DNA of 10,044 bases from an uncultured Bacteroidota bacterium (GTDB lineage Bacteria; Bacteroidota; Bacteroidia; Flavobacteriales; Flavobacteriaceae): contig CAIJFC010000260.1 in assembly GCA_903819815.1 (NCBI GenBank), positions 1 through 10,044 of the forward strand. Reading direction: 5' to 3'. Positions 1 through 6,510 of the stretch are shown here, one piece after another (within the stretch, counting starts at the first letter, position 1; each line of letters begins with the position of its first letter). The position numbers and the translations under genes were made by a program. Under the pieces are notes generated by a model, which saw only the letters and a program-made list of their open reading frames with translations, was not told where the DNA came from and did no database searches.

Positions 1-210
1 GTCATGGTACGCTTGGCCAGGAGTAGAAAGGAAAGTTATTGCGCTGGCCTGAGTTGCCATCACTGAAAGCCCCACGGTCCACCACGGAGTTTCGTTATTT
101 CCTAAAATGTAATCTTTCACATTTCCAGTGCTGCCTTTTGTTTTCCAAACGCCATAAATAACGATGAAAAGCAGGGTGATTACGAGTATTATCCAGTCAA
201 TTTGTTGCAT
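1..210 (-). CDS. Sodium:solute symporter (SSS family), N-terminal part, cut by the window edge
   Basis: Translating the minus strand from the ATG at 210 gives 70 codons with no stop up to base 1, so only the N-terminus is present. It starts MQQIDWIILVITLLF, a first membrane helix at about residues 5-21. A basic loop follows, and then the stretch DYILGNNETPWWTVGLSVMA with ATQASAITFLSTPG around residues 52-66. The pattern of a D-Y-x-L-G loop, W-W, G-x-S and A-S-A-x-T-F-L-x-x-P-G is characteristic of the SLC5/SSS family, in which this unwound second helix helps form the sodium and substrate site. Full-length relatives have about 500 residues and 13-14 helices in the inner membrane. The substrate cannot be told from this fragment, though SGLT-like sugar or sugar-derivative transport would fit the upstream deacetylase. 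The gene starts 3 bases after the stop of a 35-residue membrane protein and is the third gene of the operon. Confidence 0.9.
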   Translation of the reverse strand, partial: MQQIDWIILVITLLFIVIYGVWKTKGSTGNVKDYILGNNETPWWTVGLSVMATQASAITFLSTPGQAYHD

Positions 211-213
211 ATT

Positions 214-321
214 CTAGGAAAAAAGTTGCATTATTATAAAGTAAAAAAAGATGTAAATCGCATTAGCAATAAGTACCCAAGTGTAGTTTTTCTTCCACAA
301 TTTATTTTCATTTTCGTCCAT
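214..321 (-). CDS. 35-residue single-helix membrane protein, possible symporter accessory peptide
   Basis: A complete small reading frame with an ATG at 321-319 and a TAG at 216-214. The protein has a hydrophilic N-terminus (MDENENKLWKKNY) and then one hydrophobic helix at about residues 14-34, ending QLFS. The frame fills the gap between its neighbours almost exactly: the deacetylase stop ends 2 bases upstream and the symporter ATG lies 3 bases downstream. Such spacing points to a translated, co-transcribed gene and not to chance. Other SSS symporters are known to be encoded beside small membrane partners (YhdT beside PanF; the DUF4212-type small subunits), so a role in folding, stability or regulation of the symporter is plausible but inferred. 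The LW-K-N-Y start followed by a helix also resembles the first helix of some major-facilitator transporters, so an orphan helix of that origin is an alternative. I do not recognise a named family. Confidence 0.72.
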   Translation of the reverse strand: MDENENKLWKKNYTWVLIANAIYIFFYFIIMQLFS

Positions 322-323
322 TG

Positions 324-2819
324 CTATTGTAATGATATTAAGTTAGAAATCAATCGATAAGCTCCTGAAACGCCTTCTGGTAACTCTCTAAAAAAGCTCA
401 ATCCGGTATAAATATAATTTCCTTTTCCGTATTTGGCAATCAATAAAGCCCCATTTTTTGGAGTCTCCCCTTTATCATTTGAAGATAAAATAGGAGTAAA
501 TGAGTTGTCCCATTCACTTGGGTAATACAATCCTTGTTCTTGTGTCCAGCCTTCAAAATCTTTTGCTGTAATTTTGTTTGGGTAATTTAAAACAGGATGC
601 TCAGGGGCTAAAAAGCGTACTTCGGCATTTTCTTCTGTTACCCGATCTCTAGAAATTTTAATTGGAAAAGGCGCAATATTTTTAGTCACTAATTCATCGG
701 TGGTATTGTATTGTACCATCATTGTTTTTCCCTCTTTTACAAAATCCAATAAGATTTCTTGTTTGAATTTCAATTCTTTAACGGTGTTGTACGCCCTAAT
801 TCCAGTGATTAAAACATCAAAATTGGTCAGTTTCTCTTTCGTTATTTCACTCGGGTTAATTTCCGTCACCTCATAACCCATTTGCATTAAGCTTTTGGGA
901 ACTTCATCGCCAGCACCCATCAAATAAGCAATTTTCTCATTTCCGATTTTAATATCTAATTTTATAAATTTTGCTTCTGAAGTTCTTAGTATTTGTTGCT
1001 TCGAAATGTGTTCGTAATTGATGTTAATTTGCTCTTTATCAAATGATTTTCCATTCACAACAGCTATAGCTTTCACTCTAATTTCATCAACATTTTTTGG
1101 AGGAAATACTTCGAAACTCACCATTTGTTCTTCCCCTTTTTTGCTCAAGGCAAATGTAATCTCATTTGGATTTACTTTCCAATTGGCAGGAAGATCCAAT
1201 TTTAATATTCCGTTTTCTGAATCTTTTCCGGCTTTAATTTTAACGCCAATCGTCTTTGATTTACTAGAATTAAATAAGGCCACCTTTTCAATAATCGATA
1301 TTGAAATTTCAGGTACAATATCCAATGGATTGTAAATTTCTCCTTTGGTAGGGTCGTTGTATTTGTAAATTACATTTCGCTCAAATGGAATGGTAACGCC
1401 ATTAATTTCGACAGTAAACACTAGTTTTACTTCTCTAATTATATCTGCAACCCCTATTTTTTGTTGCTCATTCACCCGATACATTCCAACTGATCCTTTT
1501 TCGTTCAACCAATAAGGATTGGTATAGTTTACCGAATCTGGTAATAAAATAGCAAGGTTTTTATTTAACGAGATATTATTTTTTAATTCAATATTCAAAA
1601 CTGTATTTTTTCCTTCTGGCACTGAAACAATATTCTTTAAAATCATAGAATTATCACTTCTATTAATTGCTTCAATTTTCAGGTTTAGAGAGCTATTTGG
1701 CGTTGCGGTTTGATTTTCAGCCACACCTTCAAGGTACAATCCGGAACAAGCAGCAATTACTTTTTTCAGTTCTTCCGTTTTTAATGTTATCCAATGCTCG
1801 TCTTCTAATAATTGAATCATAGCATAGGCTTTCACCAAATTTGGAATGCTTAAAGCAGGATTTTTGAAATCATACTCTTTCAAGATTTTTTGAATTAATT
1901 CTCCAACAGCAGCGCCACCTTTTACCCGATTCCAAGTAGTATCAATTCCATCAAAAATATTGTTTTTGTTGTTCAATGAAGTTCCTTTCAGAAATTCCAA
2001 ATATTCCATTTCTTCCCCGCGGCTTCCCGTACTTCCAAATCCTTGTGATTCATGTTTGCTTCTGCTCAAAGCCGCAATTTCTTGATTTGATTTTCCAATT
2101 GAAGGGTAGTAAACGCCAATTTGTAAGGAAGACAAGTTGGTTTTATCCGCCGCATCAAATTTTTCTTTACTACCATAAAACCACCAAGACGTATTGAAAA
2201 ATTGTCTTTTTGGCTGCCAAGATTTCACCCATTTTAACTGATTTGGAAAAGCAGTTGCCTCGTTGGCTAAATCGAAACTTTCCACACTTAATAAAGCAGA
2301 GGCAGTATGATGTCCGTGGGTTGTTCCTGGGGAACGATGATCAAAACGATTGATAATTACATCGGGTTGGAATTTTCTAATTGCCCAAACCAGATCGCTT
2401 AAGACTTGGTTTTTATCCCAAATTTGTAAAGTCTCCTCTGGATTTTTCGAGTATCCAAAATCGTTTGCACGGGAAAACAACTGTTCACCACCGTCTATTT
2501 TTCTAGCTTCAAGAAGTTCTTGTGTTCTAATAACTCCCAATTGCTCTCTTAATTCAGGTCCTATTAAATTTTGCCCTCCATCGCCACGGGTTAAAGATAA
2601 ATAACCGGTTCTAGCCATTTTCTCATTCGATAAATAAGATATTAATCGGGTGTTTTCATCGTCTGGATGCGCTGCAATGTACAACACCGATCCTAAGAAA
2701 TTCAGTTTTTCAATTTGCTTATAAATAACTGCTGAATTTGGTTTTACAGGTTGTTGCCCAAATGAAATTTGAACAAAACAGAAGAAAATTAATAGTTTTA
2801 TTGAACTCGGTTTTATCAT
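324..2819 (-). CDS. Secreted LmbE/PIG-L family deacetylase-like protein with C-terminal GATase-like domain
   Basis: A protein of 831 residues counted from the ATG at 2819. Residues 1-21 form a signal peptide (K-rich start, LLIFFCFVQISFG, then QQP), so it acts outside the inner membrane. The PIG-L/LmbE domain covers about residues 39-200. It has the zinc-binding AAHPDDE motif (residues 49-55), TRGDGGQN (77-84) and the distal THGHH histidines (167-171). Family members are zinc-dependent amidases that remove acetyl or other acyl groups from amino sugars and related compounds. Residues about 370-610 look like beta-rich, Ig-type domains. Residues about 625-831 resemble a class I glutamine-amidotransferase or ThuA-like fold (KIAYLMGAGDEVP, FDVLITGIRAYN, GKGNYIYTGLSFFRELP). 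This long three-part layout is common in Bacteroidetes. An in-frame ATG at 2831 is a second possible start. A TTG at 2849 lies inside the promoter -7 box and is unlikely. It is first in an operon with a small membrane protein and an SSS symporter, suggesting extracellular processing followed by uptake. The substrate is unknown. Confidence 0.92.
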   Translation of the reverse strand: MIKPSSIKLLIFFCFVQISFGQQPVKPNSAVIYKQIEKLNFLGSVLYIAAHPDDENTRLISYLSNEKMARTGYLSLTRGDGGQNLIGPELREQLGVIRTQELLEARKIDGGEQLFSRANDFGYSKNPEETLQIWDKNQVLSDLVWAIRKFQPDVIINRFDHRSPGTTHGHHTASALLSVESFDLANEATAFPNQLKWVKSWQPKRQFFNTSWWFYGSKEKFDAADKTNLSSLQIGVYYPSIGKSNQEIAALSRSKHESQGFGSTGSRGEEMEYLEFLKGTSLNNKNNIFDGIDTTWNRVKGGAAVGELIQKILKEYDFKNPALSIPNLVKAYAMIQLLEDEHWITLKTEELKKVIAACSGLYLEGVAENQTATPNSSLNLKIEAINRSDNSMILKNIVSVPEGKNTVLNIELKNNISLNKNLAILLPDSVNYTNPYWLNEKGSVGMYRVNEQQKIGVADIIREVKLVFTVEINGVTIPFERNVIYKYNDPTKGEIYNPLDIVPEISISIIEKVALFNSSKSKTIGVKIKAGKDSENGILKLDLPANWKVNPNEITFALSKKGEEQMVSFEVFPPKNVDEIRVKAIAVVNGKSFDKEQININYEHISKQQILRTSEAKFIKLDIKIGNEKIAYLMGAGDEVPKSLMQMGYEVTEINPSEITKEKLTNFDVLITGIRAYNTVKELKFKQEILLDFVKEGKTMMVQYNTTDELVTKNIAPFPIKISRDRVTEENAEVRFLAPEHPVLNYPNKITAKDFEGWTQEQGLYYPSEWDNSFTPILSSNDKGETPKNGALLIAKYGKGNYIYTGLSFFRELPEGVSGAYRLISNLISLQ

Positions 2820-2846
2820 TATTGAAATCATTATTTGCTTTAGCTT

Positions 2847-2854
2847 CAAATGTA
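2847..2854 (-). promoter_or_regulatory. -7 promoter box of the deacetylase-symporter operon
   Basis: Read on the minus strand the sequence is TACATTTG, a full match to the Bacteroidetes -7 consensus TAnnTTTG. Transcription would start about 5-8 bases downstream, near 2840. That leaves a leader of about 20 bases to the ATG at 2819, or about 10 bases to the one at 2831. I see no convincing, well-spaced -33 TTG element. Confidence 0.6.
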
Positions 2855-2928
2855 ATAATTTTAATGCTTTTTTAATAGAAATTATTGAATTTATCGAATG
2901 TTGATTTAATTTAATAAAAACTATTCTT

Positions 2929-2936
2929 TACTTTTG
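2929..2936 (+). promoter_or_regulatory. -7 promoter box of pyrD
   Basis: TACTTTTG matches the Bacteroidetes -7 consensus TAnnTTTG and lies 20 bases before the pyrD ATG, giving a short leader. A TTG at 2901-2903 is the nearest -33 candidate, but its 25-base spacing is longer than usual. This box and the deacetylase box (2847-2854) are back to back, so the short stretch between the two genes holds two divergent promoters. I see no other element in it. Confidence 0.6.
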
Positions 2937-2956
2937 TAGCTCACAACAACACAACC

Positions 2957-3982
2957 ATGTACAAACTATTAATTCGTCCTTTACTTTTTTGGTTTGACCC
3001 TGAAAAAGTGCATTATTTTACCTTTTCTGCCATTCGTTTCGTCTCTAAAATACCCGGATTTTCAAGTTTTTTTAGAGCTATTTATGCAGTGGAAGATAAA
3101 AGATTGCAAACAGAAGTATTTGGTTTGAAATTTAAAAACCCCGTTGGTTTGGCTGCCGGTTTTGATAAAGATGCGGTGCTTTATAAAGAGCTTTCCAATT
3201 TTGGTTTTGGCTTTATTGAAATAGGAACGTTAACTCCTAAACCACAAGATGGAAATCCCAAAAAGCGATTGTTCCGATTAAAACAAGACGGAGCAATAAT
3301 TAACAGAATGGGTTTCAATAATAAAGGAATTCAGGCAGCAATTGAAAAATTAAAGCAAAATAAAGACGTTTTAATTGGTGGTAATATTGGAAAAAACAAG
3401 CTTACGCCAAATGAAAATGCGGTCGATGATTACGTGTTCTGCTTTGAAGCACTATTTGATTATGTTGATTATTTTGTGGTAAATGTAAGTTCTCCAAATA
3501 CTCCAAATTTAAGAGAACTTCAGGAAAAAGAGCCGCTAACTAAATTATTACAAACCTTGCAAGACCTAAATTTAGCTCGACCGATACAAAAACCAATCTT
3601 ACTAAAAATAGCTCCCGATTTAACAGACGAGCAGTTATTGGATATCATCGATATTGTAAACACCACCAAAATTGCAGGTATAATTGCTACAAATACTACC
3701 ATTTCTAGAGAAGGTTTGCAATCTGAAAACAAAGCCGAAGTTGGAGGGTTATCTGGTAAACCATTAACTTCAAGATCTACAGAGGTGATCCGATTTTTAT
3801 CCCAAAAAAGCAATAAATCATTTCCAATAATAGGAGTAGGAGGCATTCATTCAGCTCAAGACGCCATTGATAAATTGGAAGCTGGAGCAAGTTTAATCCA
3901 ATTGTACACTGGTTTTATTTACGAAGGACCAGCATTGGTGAAAGCCATAAATAAAAAAATCTTAGAATCGGTATCGCGTTAA
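2957..3982 (+). CDS. pyrD: Dihydroorotate dehydrogenase, quinone-dependent (class 2)
   Basis: Oxidises dihydroorotate to orotate, the fourth step of pyrimidine synthesis, passing electrons through FMN to membrane quinone. The 341-residue length is normal for class 2 enzymes. The N-terminal segment (about residues 1-45, LIRPLLFWFDPEKVHYFTF) is the class 2 extension that forms the membrane-facing quinone tunnel. NPVGLAAGFDKDA (61-73) begins the FMN-binding barrel, and IEIGTLTPKPQDGNPKKRLFR (87-107) and NRMGFNNKG (116-124) are family signatures. VNVSSPNTPNLR (175-186) carries the catalytic serine, Ser179, which marks class 2; class 1 has cysteine there. KIAPDL, TNTTISREGL, GGLSGKPL and IIGVGGI complete the FMN-phosphate side. 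The ATG at 2957 fits the usual start. The gene has its own promoter and is not tightly coupled to its neighbours. Confidence 0.97.
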   Translation: MYKLLIRPLLFWFDPEKVHYFTFSAIRFVSKIPGFSSFFRAIYAVEDKRLQTEVFGLKFKNPVGLAAGFDKDAVLYKELSNFGFGFIEIGTLTPKPQDGNPKKRLFRLKQDGAIINRMGFNNKGIQAAIEKLKQNKDVLIGGNIGKNKLTPNENAVDDYVFCFEALFDYVDYFVVNVSSPNTPNLRELQEKEPLTKLLQTLQDLNLARPIQKPILLKIAPDLTDEQLLDIIDIVNTTKIAGIIATNTTISREGLQSENKAEVGGLSGKPLTSRSTEVIRFLSQKSNKSFPIIGVGGIHSAQDAIDKLEAGASLIQLYTGFIYEGPALVKAINKKILESVSR

Positions 3983-3995
3983 TTTATTCAAATTC

Positions 3996-4029
3996 TTTGT
4001 CCTAAATTCCGGCATTTTTTCTATATTTG
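3996..4029 (+). promoter_or_regulatory. Promoter of the HMG-CoA lyase gene, placed almost on the start codon
   Basis: TTTG at 3996-3999 and TATATTTG at 4022-4029 form a consensus Bacteroidetes -33/-7 pair with a 22-base spacer. The -7 box ends only 5 bases before the ATG at 4035. Transcription would therefore start on or very near the A of the start codon, predicting a leaderless or nearly leaderless mRNA. Confidence 0.6.
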
Positions 4030-4034
4030 AACCA

Positions 4035-4898
4035 ATGGATCCAATAAAAATTATAGAATGCCCTCGTGATGCTATGCAAGGAATAAAGTCGTTTATTCCA
4101 ACAGCTAGAAAGGTGGCTTACATTCAATCGTTGCTTCGCGTAGGATTTGATACTATCGATTTTGGAAGTTTTGTTTCTGCAAAGGCCATTCCTCAAATGC
4201 AAGATACCTCCGAAGTTTTAGCCCAACTGGATTTATCACAAACCAATAGTAAATTACTCGCTATTATCGCCAATACTCAAGGTGCCATTGCCGCTTCTGA
4301 AAATAATGAAATTCAGTATTTAGGATTTCCATTTTCAATATCTGAAAATTTCCAAATGCGAAATACCCATAAAACCATTGAAGAATCATTGGTTACTTTG
4401 AACGAAATTCTTGAAATTGCCGATAAAACCAATAAAGAAGTGGTTGCCTATTTATCTATGGGATTTGGAAATCCTTACGGAGATCCTTGGAATGTAGATA
4501 TTGTAGGCAATTGGACTGAAAATTTGGCCAATCGTGGCGTTAAAATTCTATCGCTTTCCGACACAATTGGAAGTTCAACGCCAGAGGTGATTCAGTATTT
4601 GTTCTCTAATTTGATTCCTAAATATCCTAATATTGAATTTGGAGCCCATCTTCATACTACCCCTGAGAAATGGTTTGAGAAAGTGGATGCCGCCTACAAC
4701 TCAGGTTGCCGCCGATTTGATGGAGCCATTCAAGGTTTTGGAGGTTGCCCTATGGCAAAAGACACGCTTACAGGAAATATGCCAACAGAAAAATTGCTTT
4801 CTTTTTTTACATCCCAAAAGGAACAAACCAATACGAGTCCGATGAGTTTTGAAAGTGCCTATAACGAGGCAACGAAGTTGTTTAGAGAGTTTCATTAA
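4035..4898 (+). CDS. Hydroxymethylglutaryl-CoA lyase
   Basis: Cleaves 3-hydroxy-3-methylglutaryl-CoA to acetoacetate and acetyl-CoA, the last step of leucine breakdown, in the cytoplasm. The 287-residue protein is one DRE-TIM-type barrel of the usual bacterial length. The N-terminal ECPRDAMQ (residues 8-15) supplies the catalytic arginine (Arg11) and a metal-binding aspartate (Asp12). FGSFVSAKAIPQMQD (43-57) matches the FVSxKxxPQMxD motif. GAHLHTT (203-209) gives the metal-binding histidines His205 and His207. GFGGCPMAKDTLTGN (234-248) holds the catalytic Cys238 and the metal-binding Asn248. The start must be the ATG at 4035, because the next ATG (4074) would remove Arg11 and Asp12. Compared with mitochondrial and proteobacterial enzymes, EVGPRDGLQ is changed to ECPRDAMQ and the residue after GCPxA is K-D instead of a glycine-rich turn. 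All key residues are kept, so activity is expected. A related acyl-CoA lyase of the same superfamily is the main alternative. Confidence 0.92.
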   Translation: MDPIKIIECPRDAMQGIKSFIPTARKVAYIQSLLRVGFDTIDFGSFVSAKAIPQMQDTSEVLAQLDLSQTNSKLLAIIANTQGAIAASENNEIQYLGFPFSISENFQMRNTHKTIEESLVTLNEILEIADKTNKEVVAYLSMGFGNPYGDPWNVDIVGNWTENLANRGVKILSLSDTIGSSTPEVIQYLFSNLIPKYPNIEFGAHLHTTPEKWFEKVDAAYNSGCRRFDGAIQGFGGCPMAKDTLTGNMPTEKLLSFFTSQKEQTNTSPMSFESAYNEATKLFREFH

Positions 4899-4928
4899 AT
4901 TATTTGAAGCAATTCAAACAAAAAGCCT

Positions 4929-4947
4929 TGGCATCAAAGTTTTGCCA
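4929..4947. promoter_or_regulatory. Inverted repeat over the guaB -33 element, possible operator
   Basis: TGGCA at 4929-4933 is repeated in inverted form as TGCCA at 4943-4947 with a 9-base spacer. The right arm covers the last bases of the -33 TTTG (4941-4944), so a protein bound here would block RNA polymerase. The arms are only five bases long, so chance is possible, and I know of no regulator to assign. Confidence 0.25.
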
Positions 4948-4972
4948 TATCTAATAATATTTACTATCTTTG
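4941..4972 (+). promoter_or_regulatory. guaB promoter (-33 and -7 boxes)
   Basis: TTTG at 4941-4944 and TATCTTTG at 4965-4972 match the Bacteroidetes -33/-7 consensus with a 20-base spacer, the best-formed promoter in the window. The predicted transcription start near 4978 leaves a leader of about 20 bases before the ATG at 4997. A TTG in frame with guaB at 4970 is part of this -7 box and so would not be in the mRNA. Confidence 0.7.
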
Positions 4973-4996
4973 CTCGCAATTCAACTACAAATTGCA

Positions 4997-6469
4997 ATGA
5001 TCGCACACAGCACAAAAATTATTGGAGAAGGGTTAACCTACGATGACGTACTGTTAGTTCCTAATTATTCTAATGTTCTTCCAAGAGAAGTTAGTATTCA
5101 ATCAAAATTTTCTCGTAACATCACTCTTAATGTACCTATAGTATCTGCAGCGATGGACACGGTAACCGAAAGTGCTATGGCAATTGCAATGGCTCAAGAA
5201 GGAGGAATTGGCGTTTTGCATAAAAACATGACCATTGAACAACAGGCGGCTAAAGTAAGAAAGGTAAAACGCGCGGAATCTGGAATGATAATCGATCCCG
5301 TAACATTGCCTCTTTCGTCTACTGTTGCTGATGCAAAAAATGCCATGAAGGAATTTGGTATTGGTGGTATTCCAATTGTAGATGAAAATTTAACCCTAAA
5401 AGGAATTGTAACCAATCGTGATTTGCGCTTTGAGAAAAACAACGCACGACCAATTATCGAAGTGATGACTTCTGAAAATTTGGTTACCGTGGCCGAGGGA
5501 ACTTCCTTAGAGCAAGCAGAAGTAGTATTGCAAGGGAATAAAATTGAAAAATTACCAGTGGTTAATGCCGATTATAAATTAGTAGGCTTAATTACTTTCA
5601 GAGATATTACTAAATTAACACAAAAACCAATTGCCAATAAAGATTCTTTTGGTCGTTTGCGAGTAGCTGCTGCCATTGGAGTTACAAGCGATGCCGTTCA
5701 AAGAACGGAAGCTTTAGTGAATGCCGGTGTTGATGCTATTATTATTGATACTGCCCACGGACATACACAAGGGGTGGTAAATGTATTAAAAGAAGTAAAA
5801 GCAAAATTCCCAAAATTAGATGTAATTGTTGGAAATATAGCCACTCCTGAAGCGGCAAAATACTTAGTTGAAAATGGAGCGGATGGGGTTAAAGTAGGAA
5901 TTGGACCAGGGTCTATTTGTACGACTCGTATTGTTGCTGGGGTTGGATTTCCTCAATTTTCAGCAGTTTTAGAAGTAGCTGCAGCAATAAAGGGATCAGG
6001 AGTTCCAGTTATTGCCGATGGTGGAATACGATATACTGGTGATATTCCTAAAGCGATTGCTGCAGGAGCCGCTTGTGTAATGCTAGGATCTTTATTAGCA
6101 GGAACTAAGGAATCACCGGGGGAAACTATTATTTTTGAAGGTCGTAAATTCAAATCGTATCGTGGAATGGGATCTGTAGAAGCCATGCAAGAAGGATCAA
6201 AAGACCGTTATTTCCAAGATGTAGAAGACGATGTTAAAAAATTAGTACCGGAAGGAATTGTAGGTCGTGTACCTTATAAGGGAGAATTGAACGAAAGCAT
6301 GCAACAATTTATAGGTGGTTTAAGAGCTGGAATGGGTTATTGTGGGTCGAAAGATATTCCTACTTTACAAGATACTGGACGATTTGTTCGAATTACAGCA
6401 AGCGGAATCAACGAAAGTCATCCTCACAATGTAACGATTACCAAGGAAGCACCCAATTATTCTAGATAA
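4997..6469 (+). CDS. guaB: Inosine-5'-monophosphate dehydrogenase
   Basis: Oxidises IMP to XMP with NAD+, the committed step of guanine nucleotide synthesis, in the cytoplasm as a tetramer. The 490-residue product counted from the ATG at 4997 is the standard bacterial length. GLTYDDVLLVP (12-22) and PIVSAAMDTVTE (47-58) open the TIM barrel. Two CBS domains are inserted at about residues 93-210 (IIDPVTL, GIVTNRDLRF, VMTSENLVTV, GLITFRDI); in this family they bind purine nucleotides and tune activity. DTAHGH (251-256) and GIGPGSICTTRIVAGVG (301-317) follow, with the catalytic Cys308. IADGGIRYTGDIPKAIAAGA (339-358) binds the IMP phosphate. KSYRGMGS (386-393) and the flap Arg404-Tyr405 in DRYFQ come next, then GRVPYKG (423-429) and GMGYCG (445-450). 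Nothing is missing. It has its own promoter and a strong terminator, so it appears to be a single-gene unit. Confidence 0.98.
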   Translation: MIAHSTKIIGEGLTYDDVLLVPNYSNVLPREVSIQSKFSRNITLNVPIVSAAMDTVTESAMAIAMAQEGGIGVLHKNMTIEQQAAKVRKVKRAESGMIIDPVTLPLSSTVADAKNAMKEFGIGGIPIVDENLTLKGIVTNRDLRFEKNNARPIIEVMTSENLVTVAEGTSLEQAEVVLQGNKIEKLPVVNADYKLVGLITFRDITKLTQKPIANKDSFGRLRVAAAIGVTSDAVQRTEALVNAGVDAIIIDTAHGHTQGVVNVLKEVKAKFPKLDVIVGNIATPEAAKYLVENGADGVKVGIGPGSICTTRIVAGVGFPQFSAVLEVAAAIKGSGVPVIADGGIRYTGDIPKAIAAGAACVMLGSLLAGTKESPGETIIFEGRKFKSYRGMGSVEAMQEGSKDRYFQDVEDDVKKLVPEGIVGRVPYKGELNESMQQFIGGLRAGMGYCGSKDIPTLQDTGRFVRITASGINESHPHNVTITKEAPNYSR

Positions 6470-6473
6470 AATC

Positions 6474-6501
6474 AAAAAAGTCGCTAATTTGCGACTTTTT
6501 T
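6474..6501. terminator. Bidirectional intrinsic terminator after guaB
   Basis: AAAAAAGTCGC (6474-6484) pairs perfectly with GCGACTTTTTT (6491-6501) around a six-base TAATTT loop. The A tract on one side and T tract on the other let it work on both strands. It lies 4 bases after the guaB stop and 9 bases after the stop of the convergent minus-strand gene, so it probably ends transcription of both. Confidence 0.9.
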
Positions 6502-6510
6502 CTTTATATA

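Noticed and set aside
1018..2604. Plus-strand open frames of 70-105 codons (1018-1335, 1976-2197, 2350-2604)
   Set aside because: They lie opposite the deacetylase gene, whose minus-strand frame carries clear family motifs; the plus-strand products show no domain or plausible composition.
4903..4918. TTTGAA-GCAA-TTCAAA hairpin after the lyase gene
   Set aside because: It has a GNRA-like loop, but the stem is only six base pairs with little G-C and there is no T tract, so it is not supported as a terminator.
3520..6186. Antisense and shifted open frames within pyrD, the lyase gene and guaB
   Set aside because: Each lies within a well-conserved enzyme gene and is explained by the composition of that gene.
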